Origin: Lachnospiraceae bacterium
Lineage (GTDB): Bacteria > Bacillota > Clostridia > Lachnospirales > Lachnospiraceae
Direction: 5' to 3'
Assembly: GCA_900764225.1 (NCBI GenBank)
Contig: CAAFNG010000393.1
Location: forward strand, 1-19,868
Length of the DNA: 19,868 nt
The notes under the pieces are model-generated. The model ran no database searches. It was given only the letters and a program-made list of their open reading frames with translations, and was not told the DNA's origin. The translations under genes and the position numbers were made by a program. Numbering within the stretch: position 1 is the stretch's first letter; every line of letters starts with the position of its first letter. Positions 8,395-15,599 of the stretch are shown here, in pieces.

Positions 8395-8431
8395 ATGAAC
8401 AAATAATCGGATTCCCCGATTATTTGTTCAT
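8395..8431. repeat. 16-bp perfect hairpin spanning the ROK stop codon
   Basis: ATGAACAAATAATCGG and CCGATTATTTGTTCAT are perfect complements separated by only 5 nt. The ROK kinase stop codon lies inside one arm. No U run follows on the minus strand, so this is not a standard terminator. It may stabilise the upstream mRNA, partly uncouple GH1 expression, or be a small mobile hairpin element. Confidence 0.7.
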
Positions 8432-9334
8432 AAAATGATACAAAGCACCAATTAAATTTGCGTCATTATAGAATCTGCAGTTTGTCAGCTTCGGCTCCGG
8501 TACGTATGGAGATACTTTTCTAAGAGGAATGTTCTCAAGCACCTCATCCATACTTCTCTGCAGATATTCATGCAGAAGCGGCTGCTGGCTGATGCCTCCG
8601 CCGATAGCAATGATGTCCAGATCCAGATAAATATTCAGGTTATAGATCTGTACTGCAAGACGGTCTGTAAACTCTCTCAGACCTGCCAGAACTTTTTCAT
8701 CTCCGTTATTTGCCAGTTCAAAAATCTTCAGCCCATCGTAATTCTGCCAGTCCTCACCTGTATGCTTTGCCACGATCTTGGACAGACCTTCCGCGCCACA
8801 GTTCAGTCCCCAGTAGCTGTCCAACTCTCCCGGTTTGCTTGCATCTGTGCATACATAGCTGTACTCACCGGCTGTAAAATGATTTCCGCGGAACAGCTTT
8901 CCGTTAAGAATGATACCACCGGCAACTCCGGAACCAAGAACTACTACAGCTCCGTTTGTGCAGCCCTTAAGGCTTCCTCTCCAGAACTCCGCAAGTGCGG
9001 CACATTTTCCGTCATTTTCCACGGAAACCGGGATTCCGTAACGCTTGGAAAGCTCTGTTCCCACTGTGCTTCCTGCAAGATATGCAAGATATCCGGCAGT
9101 TACACAGTAGCCATCTTTATTATCCAGCATACCAGGCATGCTGATTGCAATACCCTCGATGCGGTTTCTGTATTTTTCCACAACACCGTCCAGAACCTGA
9201 TAGTAGTCCTCTTTTGTCTTTGTACGGTAATCCGGTGTCGGAACCTTATCCTTTTCAAGAATTTCTGCATTCTCATCCATTAACGCGTATTTCGTAAATG
9301 TTCCGCCTGCGTCAAAAACAAGATAATTTTTCAT
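8420..9334 (-). CDS. ROK family sugar kinase (candidate beta-glucoside kinase)
   Basis: This 304-residue protein belongs to the ROK group of sugar kinases, repressors and ORFs, without a DNA-binding domain, so it is a kinase. The phosphate-binding motif is DAGGT (8-12), the catalytic aspartate is in VENDGKCAA (D108), the second phosphate loop is VLGSGVAGG (132-140), and IIAIGGGIS lies near the C-terminus. The canonical ROK zinc motif CxCGxxGC is absent; only LNCGAEGLS stands in its place, and the usual GEIGH is GEYSY. These features suit a divergent glucokinase or beta-glucoside kinase. Context (18 bp after the NH-like gene, before a phospho-type GH1 gene, and a non-PTS symporter) makes phosphorylation of an imported beta-glucoside the most economical role; this is inference. 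GAGG lies 9 nt before the ATG. Confidence 0.85.
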   Translation of the reverse strand: MKNYLVFDAGGTFTKYALMDENAEILEKDKVPTPDYRTKTKEDYYQVLDGVVEKYRNRIEGIAISMPGMLDNKDGYCVTAGYLAYLAGSTVGTELSKRYGIPVSVENDGKCAALAEFWRGSLKGCTNGAVVVLGSGVAGGIILNGKLFRGNHFTAGEYSYVCTDASKPGELDSYWGLNCGAEGLSKIVAKHTGEDWQNYDGLKIFELANNGDEKVLAGLREFTDRLAVQIYNLNIYLDLDIIAIGGGISQQPLLHEYLQRSMDEVLENIPLRKVSPYVPEPKLTNCRFYNDANLIGALYHFMNK

Positions 9335-9352
9335 TTCATTTTACCTCAAACC

Positions 9353-10279
9353 TTATTTCTCGTCACCAAAATTCAGCGCAAGCTTTGCAAAGAAATCTTC
9401 CAGTGTCAGTCTTGCATCCAGATATTTGTAAACACGGATCTCACGGTTGTCCTGACCATGGATGTATGTCATATCCTCTGCGATTCTCGGTGCAGGTACC
9501 ATATCGTAGCTTACCTTTTCCAGTTCTTCCATCAGAACGGCGATGGTTCCCTGATCACCAAGTCCCCAGATCTCGCCCTGTGGCCAGTCCATTTCGTACT
9601 TGGCTGCTACATGGTTGAAATCTACAAGCTGCTCAAAAAGATATTTTCCGATCTTTCCACATGGGCGTACCTTCAGCTGAAGCTCTGCAAGAGAAACAGC
9701 CATCACTTTGTAAAGGCTCATCGGTACCTGCCATACCGGCACTTTGGAGGAGAATACCACGTTTACAGCATTGATATCCATCATCAGATTGAACTCAAAT
9801 CCTCCCTTTGGGTAGTCAGCTCCGCCGATCCAGATCACGGTCATTCGCTCTGCGATCTCCGGTTTCATCAGAAGTGCGGATGCAACGTCTGTGATTGCTC
9901 CCTGGCATGCGATGTATAACGGTCTCTTATCGTCTTTCATCGCTTCCTCGATAATGAATCTTGCACCCTCGGAATCGATTGGTGTATGCTCATCCTCAAG
10001 GGCACGCGGTGCACCCAGCTTTACCGGATACTGATTCTTAAGCCCCATAAGATCCATAACTTTGATGATCTCATCGTAGCTTGCCTGTGCAGTACCAAGC
10101 TCGCCGTACTGCTGCGGGTTTTTCCAGAAATGACCCGCAACAAGGCCTTTTACGTCGAATCTTGGTGTCATGAGATGATGCGCTACTGCATACTGGTCAT
10201 CTGCCTCGTTTTTGCAGTCTGTATGTACGATCACCCTTACTTTTTTGTTTTCCGGTACTGTATAGGCGTAATTCCACAT
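9353..10279 (-). CDS. Nucleoside hydrolase-like protein with altered metal motif
   Basis: This 308-residue protein has the layout of the nucleoside hydrolase / DUF1593-like fold. VRVIVHTDCKNEADDQYA (14-31) corresponds to the DxDxxxDD calcium/ribose motif. ACQGAITDVASALLMKPEIAE resembles the 'GPLTNIALAL' helix. EFN (162-164) with MMDINAVNVVF matches the region that binds ribose hydroxyls, and GLGDQGTIAVLM (239-250) matches the C-terminal metal aspartate. Classical inosine-uridine hydrolases have DCDPGxDD; here the third position is Lys23, not Asp, so the catalytic base/metal ligand is replaced, although D21, D27, D28 and D242 remain. It may hydrolyse an unusual N- or O-riboside, act on another glycoside, or be a divergent binding protein. 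It lies between a symporter and a ROK kinase in a glycoside operon, with AGGAGG 7 nt upstream of the ATG. Confidence 0.75.
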   Translation of the reverse strand: MWNYAYTVPENKKVRVIVHTDCKNEADDQYAVAHHLMTPRFDVKGLVAGHFWKNPQQYGELGTAQASYDEIIKVMDLMGLKNQYPVKLGAPRALEDEHTPIDSEGARFIIEEAMKDDKRPLYIACQGAITDVASALLMKPEIAERMTVIWIGGADYPKGGFEFNLMMDINAVNVVFSSKVPVWQVPMSLYKVMAVSLAELQLKVRPCGKIGKYLFEQLVDFNHVAAKYEMDWPQGEIWGLGDQGTIAVLMEELEKVSYDMVPAPRIAEDMTYIHGQDNREIRVYKYLDARLTLEDFFAKLALNFGDEK

Positions 10280-10313
10280 AATATTTTCCTCCTGAATTTC
10301 TTTTCGTAATAGA

Positions 10314-10337
10314 AAGGAGCACCTTTCGATGCTCCTT
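10314..10337 (-). repeat. Intercistronic hairpin after the symporter gene
   Basis: 8-bp stem AAGGAGCA / TGCTCCTT with an 8-nt loop, followed on the minus strand by TCTATTACG. The U tract is too broken for a strong terminator. It could lower read-through to the downstream hydrolase and kinase genes or protect the symporter mRNA 3' end. Confidence 0.5.
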
Positions 10338-10363
10338 ATTTTGCTGTTTTTCTGTTTTATGAA

Positions 10364-11794
10364 TTAGTTCTTATTCTGACGTTTGTCAAGGTCTGCACGG
10401 ATCTGCGGATATTTCTTATCCAGATCGTACGGAAGCAGTACAACAATAGCAAGAATTGTGGAGATCAGAGAAAGACCACCAAATGCAAAGTTGATTGCTG
10501 TGTGTGTCTGCGGGAAATTCGTTGCAATGTCTACACCTTTTGAAATTGCCTCATCAAGTTTTGCTGCATCGTAGTTACCCCATACAAGGAGTGCAGATAC
10601 GATCGCAGATGCTGCTGCAGATGAAAGCTTGTTTACAAATCCCTGGATCGCATTCTGCGTTCCACCAAGGTTTCTTCCTACCTGCCACTCTGTGTAATCG
10701 AAGATGTCAGGCATCATGGAGAAGAACATACTGGAACGGAAACCGAATCCAAGGCCGATCAGACCAAGAGATGCTGTTGCAACAGTTCCGTTTGATGTGA
10801 AGAAAAGGATCAGATAACCGATCACATCCACGATCGCACCGAACTGGATCAGTTTGATCTTTGCGATTCCCTTACCATTGAGGTATGCTGCAAGAACCAT
10901 GGTCGGAATAGCAAGTAAAGTAAGTAAGGTAAGTGCAAGGGACATTCCGCTTACATCGCCAACAATGTATGTGTAGTAATACTGCATTGCTCCGTACATT
11001 CCAAGGTATCCAAGGAAGAGGAAGAATACTTCGCCAAGGAACATGATGTAGTATTTGTTCTTTACCAGGTTTCCGATATCCTTGATCAGAGAGCTCTTTC
11101 CTGCGGACTGTGTCGGAGGATTGATCTCTACGATAGAGAATACGCAGATTGCCATGATAACGATAACGATGATTCCAAGTACAATGTTTGTGTTACGGTA
11201 TCCGGTAGCCAATGCTGCACCTGTTGCATCTTTGGAGCCGGAGAAGAAGTATACCATCGGAAGCACGAACAGAGAAGATGTCAGTGATCCAAGGTTTGAA
11301 AATACAGTACGTGTTGTAGAAATCTTTGTACGCTCTGTTGCAGACGGTGACAGAGAAGATACGATCGGTGCCATCGGAATGTTTACCAGAGTGTAACCAA
11401 ATGAGAAGATTACGTATGTAACATATGCCCATGCAAGCTTGGCACCTGCGCTCCATCCTGTAGGAACAGAGAACAGAAGAACCATTCCAACTGCAAGGAC
11501 CGGTGCTCCGTAAAGCATCCACGGACGGTAACGTCCCATCTTGGTATCTGTACGGTCGATCATTGCACCTACCATGTAGTCTGTGAAAGCATCAATGAAT
11601 TTTGTTACTACGAACATAAATCCAACCGCTCCAGCTGCAAGTCCCGCGCAGTTTGTGTAATAGAAGAGAAGGTATGTGTTGGCAAGAAGGTATGCAAGAT
11701 TACAAGCATAATCACTGATACCAAAACCGATACGCTGTCTCCATTTGAACTTCGTCGTTTCATAATATGCCGGTTCGTGTTTTAACTTTTGCAT
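10364..11794 (-). CDS. GPH-family (MFS) sugar:cation symporter
   Basis: This is an integral membrane carrier of the glycoside-pentoside-hexuronide:cation symporter family (MelB/XynB-like). I place the start at the ATG at 11794 (476 residues, MQKLKHEPAYYE...) because GGAGG lies 6 nt upstream. A longer frame to 11878 has no such site and would include the leader. The order is a short cytoplasmic N-terminus, then IGFGISDYACNLAYLLANTYLLFYYT (split helix 1), and VTKFIDAFTDYMVGAMIDRT. The latter is the conserved family motif holding the cation-site aspartates. GRYRPWMLYGAP and about twelve hydrophobic segments follow. The C-terminus is charged (DLDKKYPQIRADLDKRQ). As the first gene of the operon it supplies the substrate, without phosphorylation, to the ROK kinase and hydrolases. 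Its sugar cannot be read from sequence. Confidence 0.93.
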   Translation of the reverse strand: MQKLKHEPAYYETTKFKWRQRIGFGISDYACNLAYLLANTYLLFYYTNCAGLAAGAVGFMFVVTKFIDAFTDYMVGAMIDRTDTKMGRYRPWMLYGAPVLAVGMVLLFSVPTGWSAGAKLAWAYVTYVIFSFGYTLVNIPMAPIVSSLSPSATERTKISTTRTVFSNLGSLTSSLFVLPMVYFFSGSKDATGAALATGYRNTNIVLGIIVIVIMAICVFSIVEINPPTQSAGKSSLIKDIGNLVKNKYYIMFLGEVFFLFLGYLGMYGAMQYYYTYIVGDVSGMSLALTLLTLLAIPTMVLAAYLNGKGIAKIKLIQFGAIVDVIGYLILFFTSNGTVATASLGLIGLGFGFRSSMFFSMMPDIFDYTEWQVGRNLGGTQNAIQGFVNKLSSAAASAIVSALLVWGNYDAAKLDEAISKGVDIATNFPQTHTAINFAFGGLSLISTILAIVVLLPYDLDKKYPQIRADLDKRQNKN

Positions 11795-11903
11795 TTCTTT
11801 CCTCCACCTTTTATGTTGGTTTAACGATCCGTACCAGAACATATCAATTTTCTGCGCGCCCTGTTCTGATTGGATCACTTAGGTATGTCTCATCGACAAG
11901 CAT

Positions 11904-11932
11904 ATTATAATCATAGTTTTTTCGTTTTTGTT
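11904..11932 (-). promoter_or_regulatory. Candidate promoter of the glycoside operon
   Basis: On the minus strand a perfect -10 TATAAT (11904-11909) is preceded at 17-bp spacing by AACAAA, a poor -35. A missing -35 is typical of promoters that need an AraC-type activator. The leader of about 100 nt also contains a 7-bp inverted repeat (CAGAACA / TGTTCTG, 11835-11868). Confidence 0.6.
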
Positions 11933-11957
11933 ATCATAATTCTGATGTTTTTGTTAT
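11924..11957. promoter_or_regulatory. Direct repeats, candidate AraC-type operator
   Basis: GTTTTTGTTAT occurs twice exactly, at 11924-11934 and 11947-11957, giving an 11-bp direct repeat with 23-bp period (about two helical turns). The promoter-proximal copy overlaps the expected -35 position. AraC-family activators bind as dimers to direct repeats in just this arrangement. The araC-type gene lies immediately upstream, so it is the obvious candidate binder. Some caution is due because the sequence is T-rich. Confidence 0.55.
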
Positions 11958-12005
11958 TTTCTCAACATATTTATAATATTTTTATAAACTCAGGGAGCAT
12001 ATTTG

Positions 12006-13202
12006 TCAGGTATAAAATTCCTTGCGTTTATATTTTTCCCGATATTGCCCGGGAGTCATTTTCATATATTCCTTAAACACACTGCCAAAATGGCTCTGGG
12101 AATTAAAGCACACATAATCGCTGATATCTGAAAGCGTGGCATCAGAATATTTCAGAAGATTCGCCGCACGCTCCACCCTGAATTTCAGAATATAGTCCTG
12201 TATCTTCATCCCCATATCCTGCCGAAATATTCTGGAAAGATGACCCTGGCTGATCCCGATCGCTTCTGCGATATCTTCCAGATAGATCTTATGGTGATAG
12301 TTCTGGGATATGTAATCCTTGCACTGTTCTGTATAGCCGGAAAAATTCCTCGTCTTTCTGGTGTCTGCTACCAGCTTGGTAAATTTATAAAGACATCGTC
12401 TGTTCAGTTCAATGATCTCCTCCAGAGTCTGGCACTGATCGATCTGATTGATCAGATAATCGCTGAGACGATAGGCATCTGCCGGTGCCACTCCTCCTGC
12501 TATAGCTTCTCTAGTCGCCATGGTAACGCTTACGATTGCCAGATTTCTCTGGTTGTTAAAATGTTTTTTCGAAAGGATTCCTGCCTTTTCAAAAAGACCA
12601 TCCGCACGTTCATTAACCTTATCCACATCGCCTGCCCGGATCGTATCCATAACGTATCGCTCTTCCATATAGGTATGATGGTAGGATGCGTCATCTCTTT
12701 TATCCAGCTCGATCCGGACCTTATCATTCTCTTCCCGGATTTCTTTTTCTTCGATGAGATTATTTTTCTCCATCAGTTCATCCGGCTGTATATCTTTTCC
12801 CTCCAGCATTTCATACAGAAAGCTCACAAAATTCAGCATACGGTTCATAGTCATCTTGTCAGGATGGCGCTCTTCTTTCGGAGACATATGATATTTTTTG
12901 TAAAACTGGTGGATCTCCACATAGCTCATCTGCTCTGCGCAGACCGGACCAGACAGATAATAATGGCTTCCACTGCTGATGCAGAAAAAATAAATTTTCC
13001 CGAATATCTTATATATTACCGGCACATCCTGTTCTCTCGCCTGACGGATCAATGTCTGAAGCAGTTCATCTGATACGGTCAGAGGATTCTGTTTTTCGGA
13101 AAATATTCCAAAGCTGCATATATTTTTTCCTTCCTGGTCTGTACAGAAAATGGGAATTCCCCACAGTACTTCCAGTTTTCTCAGCAATGTATGTTCTGCC
13201 AT
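12006..13202 (-). CDS. AraC-family transcriptional regulator
   Basis: This is a 398-residue regulator with a C-terminal double helix-turn-helix of the AraC/XylS family (about residues 300-395). DYISQNYHHKIYLEDIAEAIGISQGHLSRIF (split) is the first motif, and YSDATLSDISDYVCFNSQSHFGSVFKEYMKMTPGQYREKY (split) the second, ending in the signature PGQYR. The N-terminal 290 residues form a sensor region with a central helical stretch of high charge (about 130-200, KNNLIEEKEIREENDKVRIE). It lacks membrane segments, so it should act in the cytoplasm. I choose the ATG at 13202 (AAGGA 8 nt upstream) over a GTG at 13253 that would sit almost at the transcription start. It lies directly upstream of the symporter operon on the same strand and probably activates it in response to the imported sugar. 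Confidence 0.9.
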   Translation of the reverse strand: MAEHTLLRKLEVLWGIPIFCTDQEGKNICSFGIFSEKQNPLTVSDELLQTLIRQAREQDVPVIYKIFGKIYFFCISSGSHYYLSGPVCAEQMSYVEIHQFYKKYHMSPKEERHPDKMTMNRMLNFVSFLYEMLEGKDIQPDELMEKNNLIEEKEIREENDKVRIELDKRDDASYHHTYMEERYVMDTIRAGDVDKVNERADGLFEKAGILSKKHFNNQRNLAIVSVTMATREAIAGGVAPADAYRLSDYLINQIDQCQTLEEIIELNRRCLYKFTKLVADTRKTRNFSGYTEQCKDYISQNYHHKIYLEDIAEAIGISQGHLSRIFRQDMGMKIQDYILKFRVERAANLLKYSDATLSDISDYVCFNSQSHFGSVFKEYMKMTPGQYREKYKRKEFYT

Positions 13203-13268
13203 GGTCTGTGTCCTTTCATTTTTGTTGTATGGGTATTCACAGTTGTCATCCACTTTAGCCCTTGCCTA

Positions 13269-13297
13269 ATTATACGTAGTTTTTACTGGTTGTGCAA
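13269..13297 (-). promoter_or_regulatory. Candidate promoter of the AraC-type gene
   Basis: On the minus strand: TTGCAC, 17-nt spacer, perfect TATAAT, giving a leader of about 60 nt to the ATG at 13202. The -35 is only partly conserved. Confidence 0.55.
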
Positions 13298-13540
13298 TGT
13301 GCAGAAATGATGTGTTGCAAGTTTTCTATACTTCGCCAGACATATTTCCAGTCGTAAAATATCCTGCGTCTGTTTGCCGATTTTCGTTAAATAAATTTCC
13401 AACGCAGTCTTGCAGCATTATCTCTGTAAGAGTATTCTTATAATATCTGTAATATAAAACGTAATGATTTCGATTTGCTGTGATTCGTCTGTTTTTATTC
13501 AGGCATTTATTTTATATAAACGAAAGGATTGATTCTATCT
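13298..13540. other. Divergent intergenic region, AraC-type gene / nrdG
   Basis: About 240 bp upstream of the plus-strand nrdG gene. It holds a perfect TATAAT at 13439-13444 without a good -35, partly overlapped by a small palindrome TAAGA-GTAT-TCTTA (13427-13440). The palindrome could be an operator. It does not match the NrdR box as I know it. A TATAAA at 13453 is a weaker alternative. No gene is seen here. Confidence 0.4.
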
Positions 13541-14236
13541 ATGAATATCTGTGGCTTTAATAAAACAACGCTTTTAGATTACCCTGGCCGTGTGGCATGC
13601 ACGATTTTTCTTGGAGGCTGCAATTTCCGCTGCCCTTTCTGTCAGAACAGTGCTCTTGTTGTGGAGCCTGATTCCCAGCCCTCATATTCCCAGGATGAAA
13701 TTCTCTCTTTTCTGAAAAAAAGAAAAGGAATTCTGGACGGAGTCTGCATCTCCGGCGGCGAGCCTACACTTGCACCTGAGCTTCCGGATTTTCTGGAGAA
13801 AATCAAAGAACTTGGTTATGACATCAAGCTTGATACCAATGGTTCCCGTCCCTCTGTGGTAAAAGCCCTCGCCGCCCAAGGTCTGATTAACAAAATTGCC
13901 ATGGATATCAAAGCCTGTCCATCCAATTATCACAGCCTTACCGGAGTAGCTTCTGACATAAATGCAATTCAGGAAACTGCAGACTGGCTTCTGAACGGCA
14001 GTCTGGATTACGAATTCCGAACTACGGTAGTCCGTGAGCTTCACTCCAAAAACGATTTCCGGGAGATTGCAGAGTGGTTAAGCAACGCCAAAGTCTATTA
14101 TCTTCAGGCGTACCGGGATTCCGACGGTGTTCTGATTCCCGGTTTCAGTGCCTGCTCCGAAGAGGAAATGAAAAACTACCGGGATATTCTTCTTCGAACG
14201 ATCCCGGTAGTTGAAATACGTGGTATGGATTTGTAA
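13541..14236 (+). CDS. nrdG: Anaerobic ribonucleotide reductase activating protein (radical SAM)
   Basis: This 231-residue radical SAM enzyme has the CxxxCxxC iron-sulfur motif CNFRCPFC (C27, C31, C34) and the SAM-binding GGEP (72-75). The opening NICGFNKTTLLDYPGRVACT is the hallmark of the NrdG2-type subgroup, which makes the glycyl radical of the oxygen-sensitive ribonucleoside-triphosphate reductase NrdD. A pyruvate-formate-lyase activase is the main alternative. I prefer the ATG at 13541; the ribosome site AAAGGA is about 12 nt upstream, rather far, and an in-frame TTG at 13529 abuts the ribosome site. No nrdD or glycyl-radical gene lies next to it in the window, which is unusual. Its last 60 bases contain the terminator of the convergent gene. 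Confidence 0.8.
   Translation: MNICGFNKTTLLDYPGRVACTIFLGGCNFRCPFCQNSALVVEPDSQPSYSQDEILSFLKKRKGILDGVCISGGEPTLAPELPDFLEKIKELGYDIKLDTNGSRPSVVKALAAQGLINKIAMDIKACPSNYHSLTGVASDINAIQETADWLLNGSLDYEFRTTVVRELHSKNDFREIAEWLSNAKVYYLQAYRDSDGVLIPGFSACSEEEMKNYRDILLRTIPVVEIRGMDL
14171..14212 (-). terminator. Terminator of the hypothetical gene, inside nrdG coding sequence
   Basis: Perfect 12-bp stem AACTACCGGGAT / ATCCCGGTAGTT with a 15-nt loop. On the minus strand the stem runs into TTTTT and then CATTTC, a proper intrinsic terminator for the gene that stops at 14244. The same bases encode nrdG residues around KNYRDI...TIPVVE. There is no U tract in the plus direction. Confidence 0.8.
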
Positions 14237-14243
14237 CATATAT

Positions 14244-15275
14244 TCACATACTGATAAAACAGTACCAGTATCCGCCTTTCCCGCCTGGGATCCGGATATC
14301 CGGACTTTCCTTGAAATAGGGAAAGCCGAACATATTGGCCATGAAGCGCTCCTGCTGGCTGTAGCTGCCGGGAACTCCCAGTATGTACTGTCCCTGGTGA
14401 TTCCGGCCCAGCAGAAGATGACCGAAATTCTGATATCCATACATAACAAAGCGGTTACTGCAGAAGCAGCCGTTTTTTCGGCATAAGAGATTACAGTCAG
14501 ATGGCTTGATTTTACGGCAGTCTGTGAACTGGCCGTCTGGAAACGGGGTGCAGGATGTGCCGGGATGTGTCCCAGGGTGCTCGGGCGATTTAGACAACTG
14601 GCTATGTGGCTTCGCTTCAGAGCACTTAATGTTGGATTCTGACCCTTGAAGTCCAGAATAATTTGTCTGCTCAGATTCTCTGATTTCTTCTGCGATCATG
14701 GTCTTGGATTCTGACGCAGCCGTCCGCTCCTTTACTTCCTGCTGCATCTCCTCCTGCCGTATCAGCTCTTCCCTTACCTGGTTTTCTGTATTTTTGTTTT
14801 CTGCATTTTGCTTTTTCTTCGGTTCCGCTTCTACTACAATTCCCGCTTCCCGTTTCTCATCGGCATTCACTTTTTTCTCTTTTTTCCATTCCCGGAAATT
14901 CTCCGGCCGTATAGGTTGATCGTCCCATTCCGTCCCCCAGAAGCCTCCTGCATCTGAGATCAGCAGCATTCCTCCCAGATTCTGAAGATTTTTTCCCATG
15001 CCGCCTATATCCTCTGTGTCCGTCTCCAGCATACACTCGATCCGCTCACGTCCTGTCATGCAGCTTCCAATCAGGATTCCGTCCATCAGTCCTTCCCGCC
15101 GCACGAATCCATACACCCGGCATCTGCTCCCCGGCTCCAGGCCAACACAGCGCAGATGCACCTCAATCCTGCACTTTCTATCCCTGGCCTCCACTCTCAC
15201 ATAGCCGCTGCTGCCATCTTTTTTCCCCTTACGATACTCATATACATACGCAACAAAACGCTGATACCCTGCCAC
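14244..15275 (-). CDS. Lachnospiraceae-type hypothetical protein, two conserved ends and a variable middle
   Basis: Function unknown. The 343-residue protein has a conserved-looking N-terminal domain of about 120 residues (YQRFVAYVYEYRKGKKDG..., CRIEVHLRCVGL, GMLLISDAGGFWGTEWDD). A charged, low-complexity, probably disordered or coiled middle follows (about 125-250, rich in Glu/Lys/Gln/Ser). The C-terminal domain of about 90 residues has several cysteines (CRKNGCFCSNRF, then YGYQNFGHLLLGR, YILGVPGSY, ANMFGFPYFKE). I recall this architecture from many Lachnospiraceae genomes (a DUF6128-like C-terminus; name not certain). No signal peptide or membrane segment is seen, so it is probably cytoplasmic. 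The GTG start has GGAGGG 6 nt upstream. No promoter of its own is obvious; it lies about 90 bp after the tRNA-Pro terminator and may depend on read-through. Confidence 0.8.
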   Translation of the reverse strand: MAGYQRFVAYVYEYRKGKKDGSSGYVRVEARDRKCRIEVHLRCVGLEPGSRCRVYGFVRREGLMDGILIGSCMTGRERIECMLETDTEDIGGMGKNLQNLGGMLLISDAGGFWGTEWDDQPIRPENFREWKKEKKVNADEKREAGIVVEAEPKKKQNAENKNTENQVREELIRQEEMQQEVKERTAASESKTMIAEEIRESEQTNYSGLQGSESNIKCSEAKPHSQLSKSPEHPGTHPGTSCTPFPDGQFTDCRKIKPSDCNLLCRKNGCFCSNRFVMYGYQNFGHLLLGRNHQGQYILGVPGSYSQQERFMANMFGFPYFKESPDIRIPGGKGGYWYCFISM

Positions 15276-15365
15276 GCACGTCCCTCCGGTATTTTGGCTT
15301 CGTTAATATATATGAAAATCAGAGAAAATCATTCCTCTTAAGGATTCCGAAATCCGTGTGAACGC

Positions 15366-15392
15366 AAAAAAAGAACCCCTCGCAAGGGATTC
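15366..15392 (-). terminator. Terminator of tRNA-Pro
   Basis: On the minus strand: 7-bp stem GAATCCC / GGGGTTC (one T-G pair), a 6-nt loop, then seven consecutive T. It begins 10 bp after the tRNA 3' end. Confidence 0.9.
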
Positions 15393-15402
15393 TCATCAGT
15401 AG

Positions 15403-15476
15403 TCGAAGCGACAGGATTTGAACCTGCGACCTCTGCGTCCCGAACGCAGCGCTCTACCAAACTGAGCCACGCTTCG
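15403..15476 (-). tRNA. tRNA-Pro, anticodon CGG
   Basis: The minus strand folds as a complete 74-nt cloverleaf: acceptor stem CGAAGCG / CGCTTCG, D arm GCTCAGTTTGGTAGAGC, anticodon stem CTGCG / CGCAG around TTCGGGA (anticodon CGG, reading CCG), and T arm with GGTTCAAATCC. The discriminator base is A and the CCA end is not encoded. It stands alone with its own promoter and terminator. Confidence 0.97.
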
Positions 15477-15521
15477 ATATTTTCTTTTCAGTTGTTTGTG
15501 TGTTGCTCAACTGCAAGAGCT

Positions 15522-15550
15522 ATTATATTAGAGTTTTATTGGTTTGTCAA
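15522..15550 (-). promoter_or_regulatory. Consensus promoter of tRNA-Pro
   Basis: On the minus strand: perfect TTGACA, 17-nt spacer, perfect TATAAT, about 45 bp before the mature tRNA 5' end. Confidence 0.9.
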
Positions 15551-15599
15551 TAGAAAAAATTAAAAAATTTCAAAAAAATCGAATTTTTTCTTTTTTATG

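Noticed and set aside
8570..9283. 237-codon plus-strand open frame opposite the ROK kinase
   Set aside because: Antisense shadow with no ribosome site; the minus frame has all ROK motifs.
12240..13073. 277-codon plus-strand open frame opposite the AraC-type gene
   Set aside because: It is an antisense shadow: Ile/Phe/Cys/His-rich without domain resemblance, while the minus strand encodes a clear AraC-type protein.
15403..15476. tRNA-Pro as an integration site for a mobile element
   Set aside because: No integrase gene, no duplicated tRNA 3' segment and no phage or conjugative gene is visible nearby.
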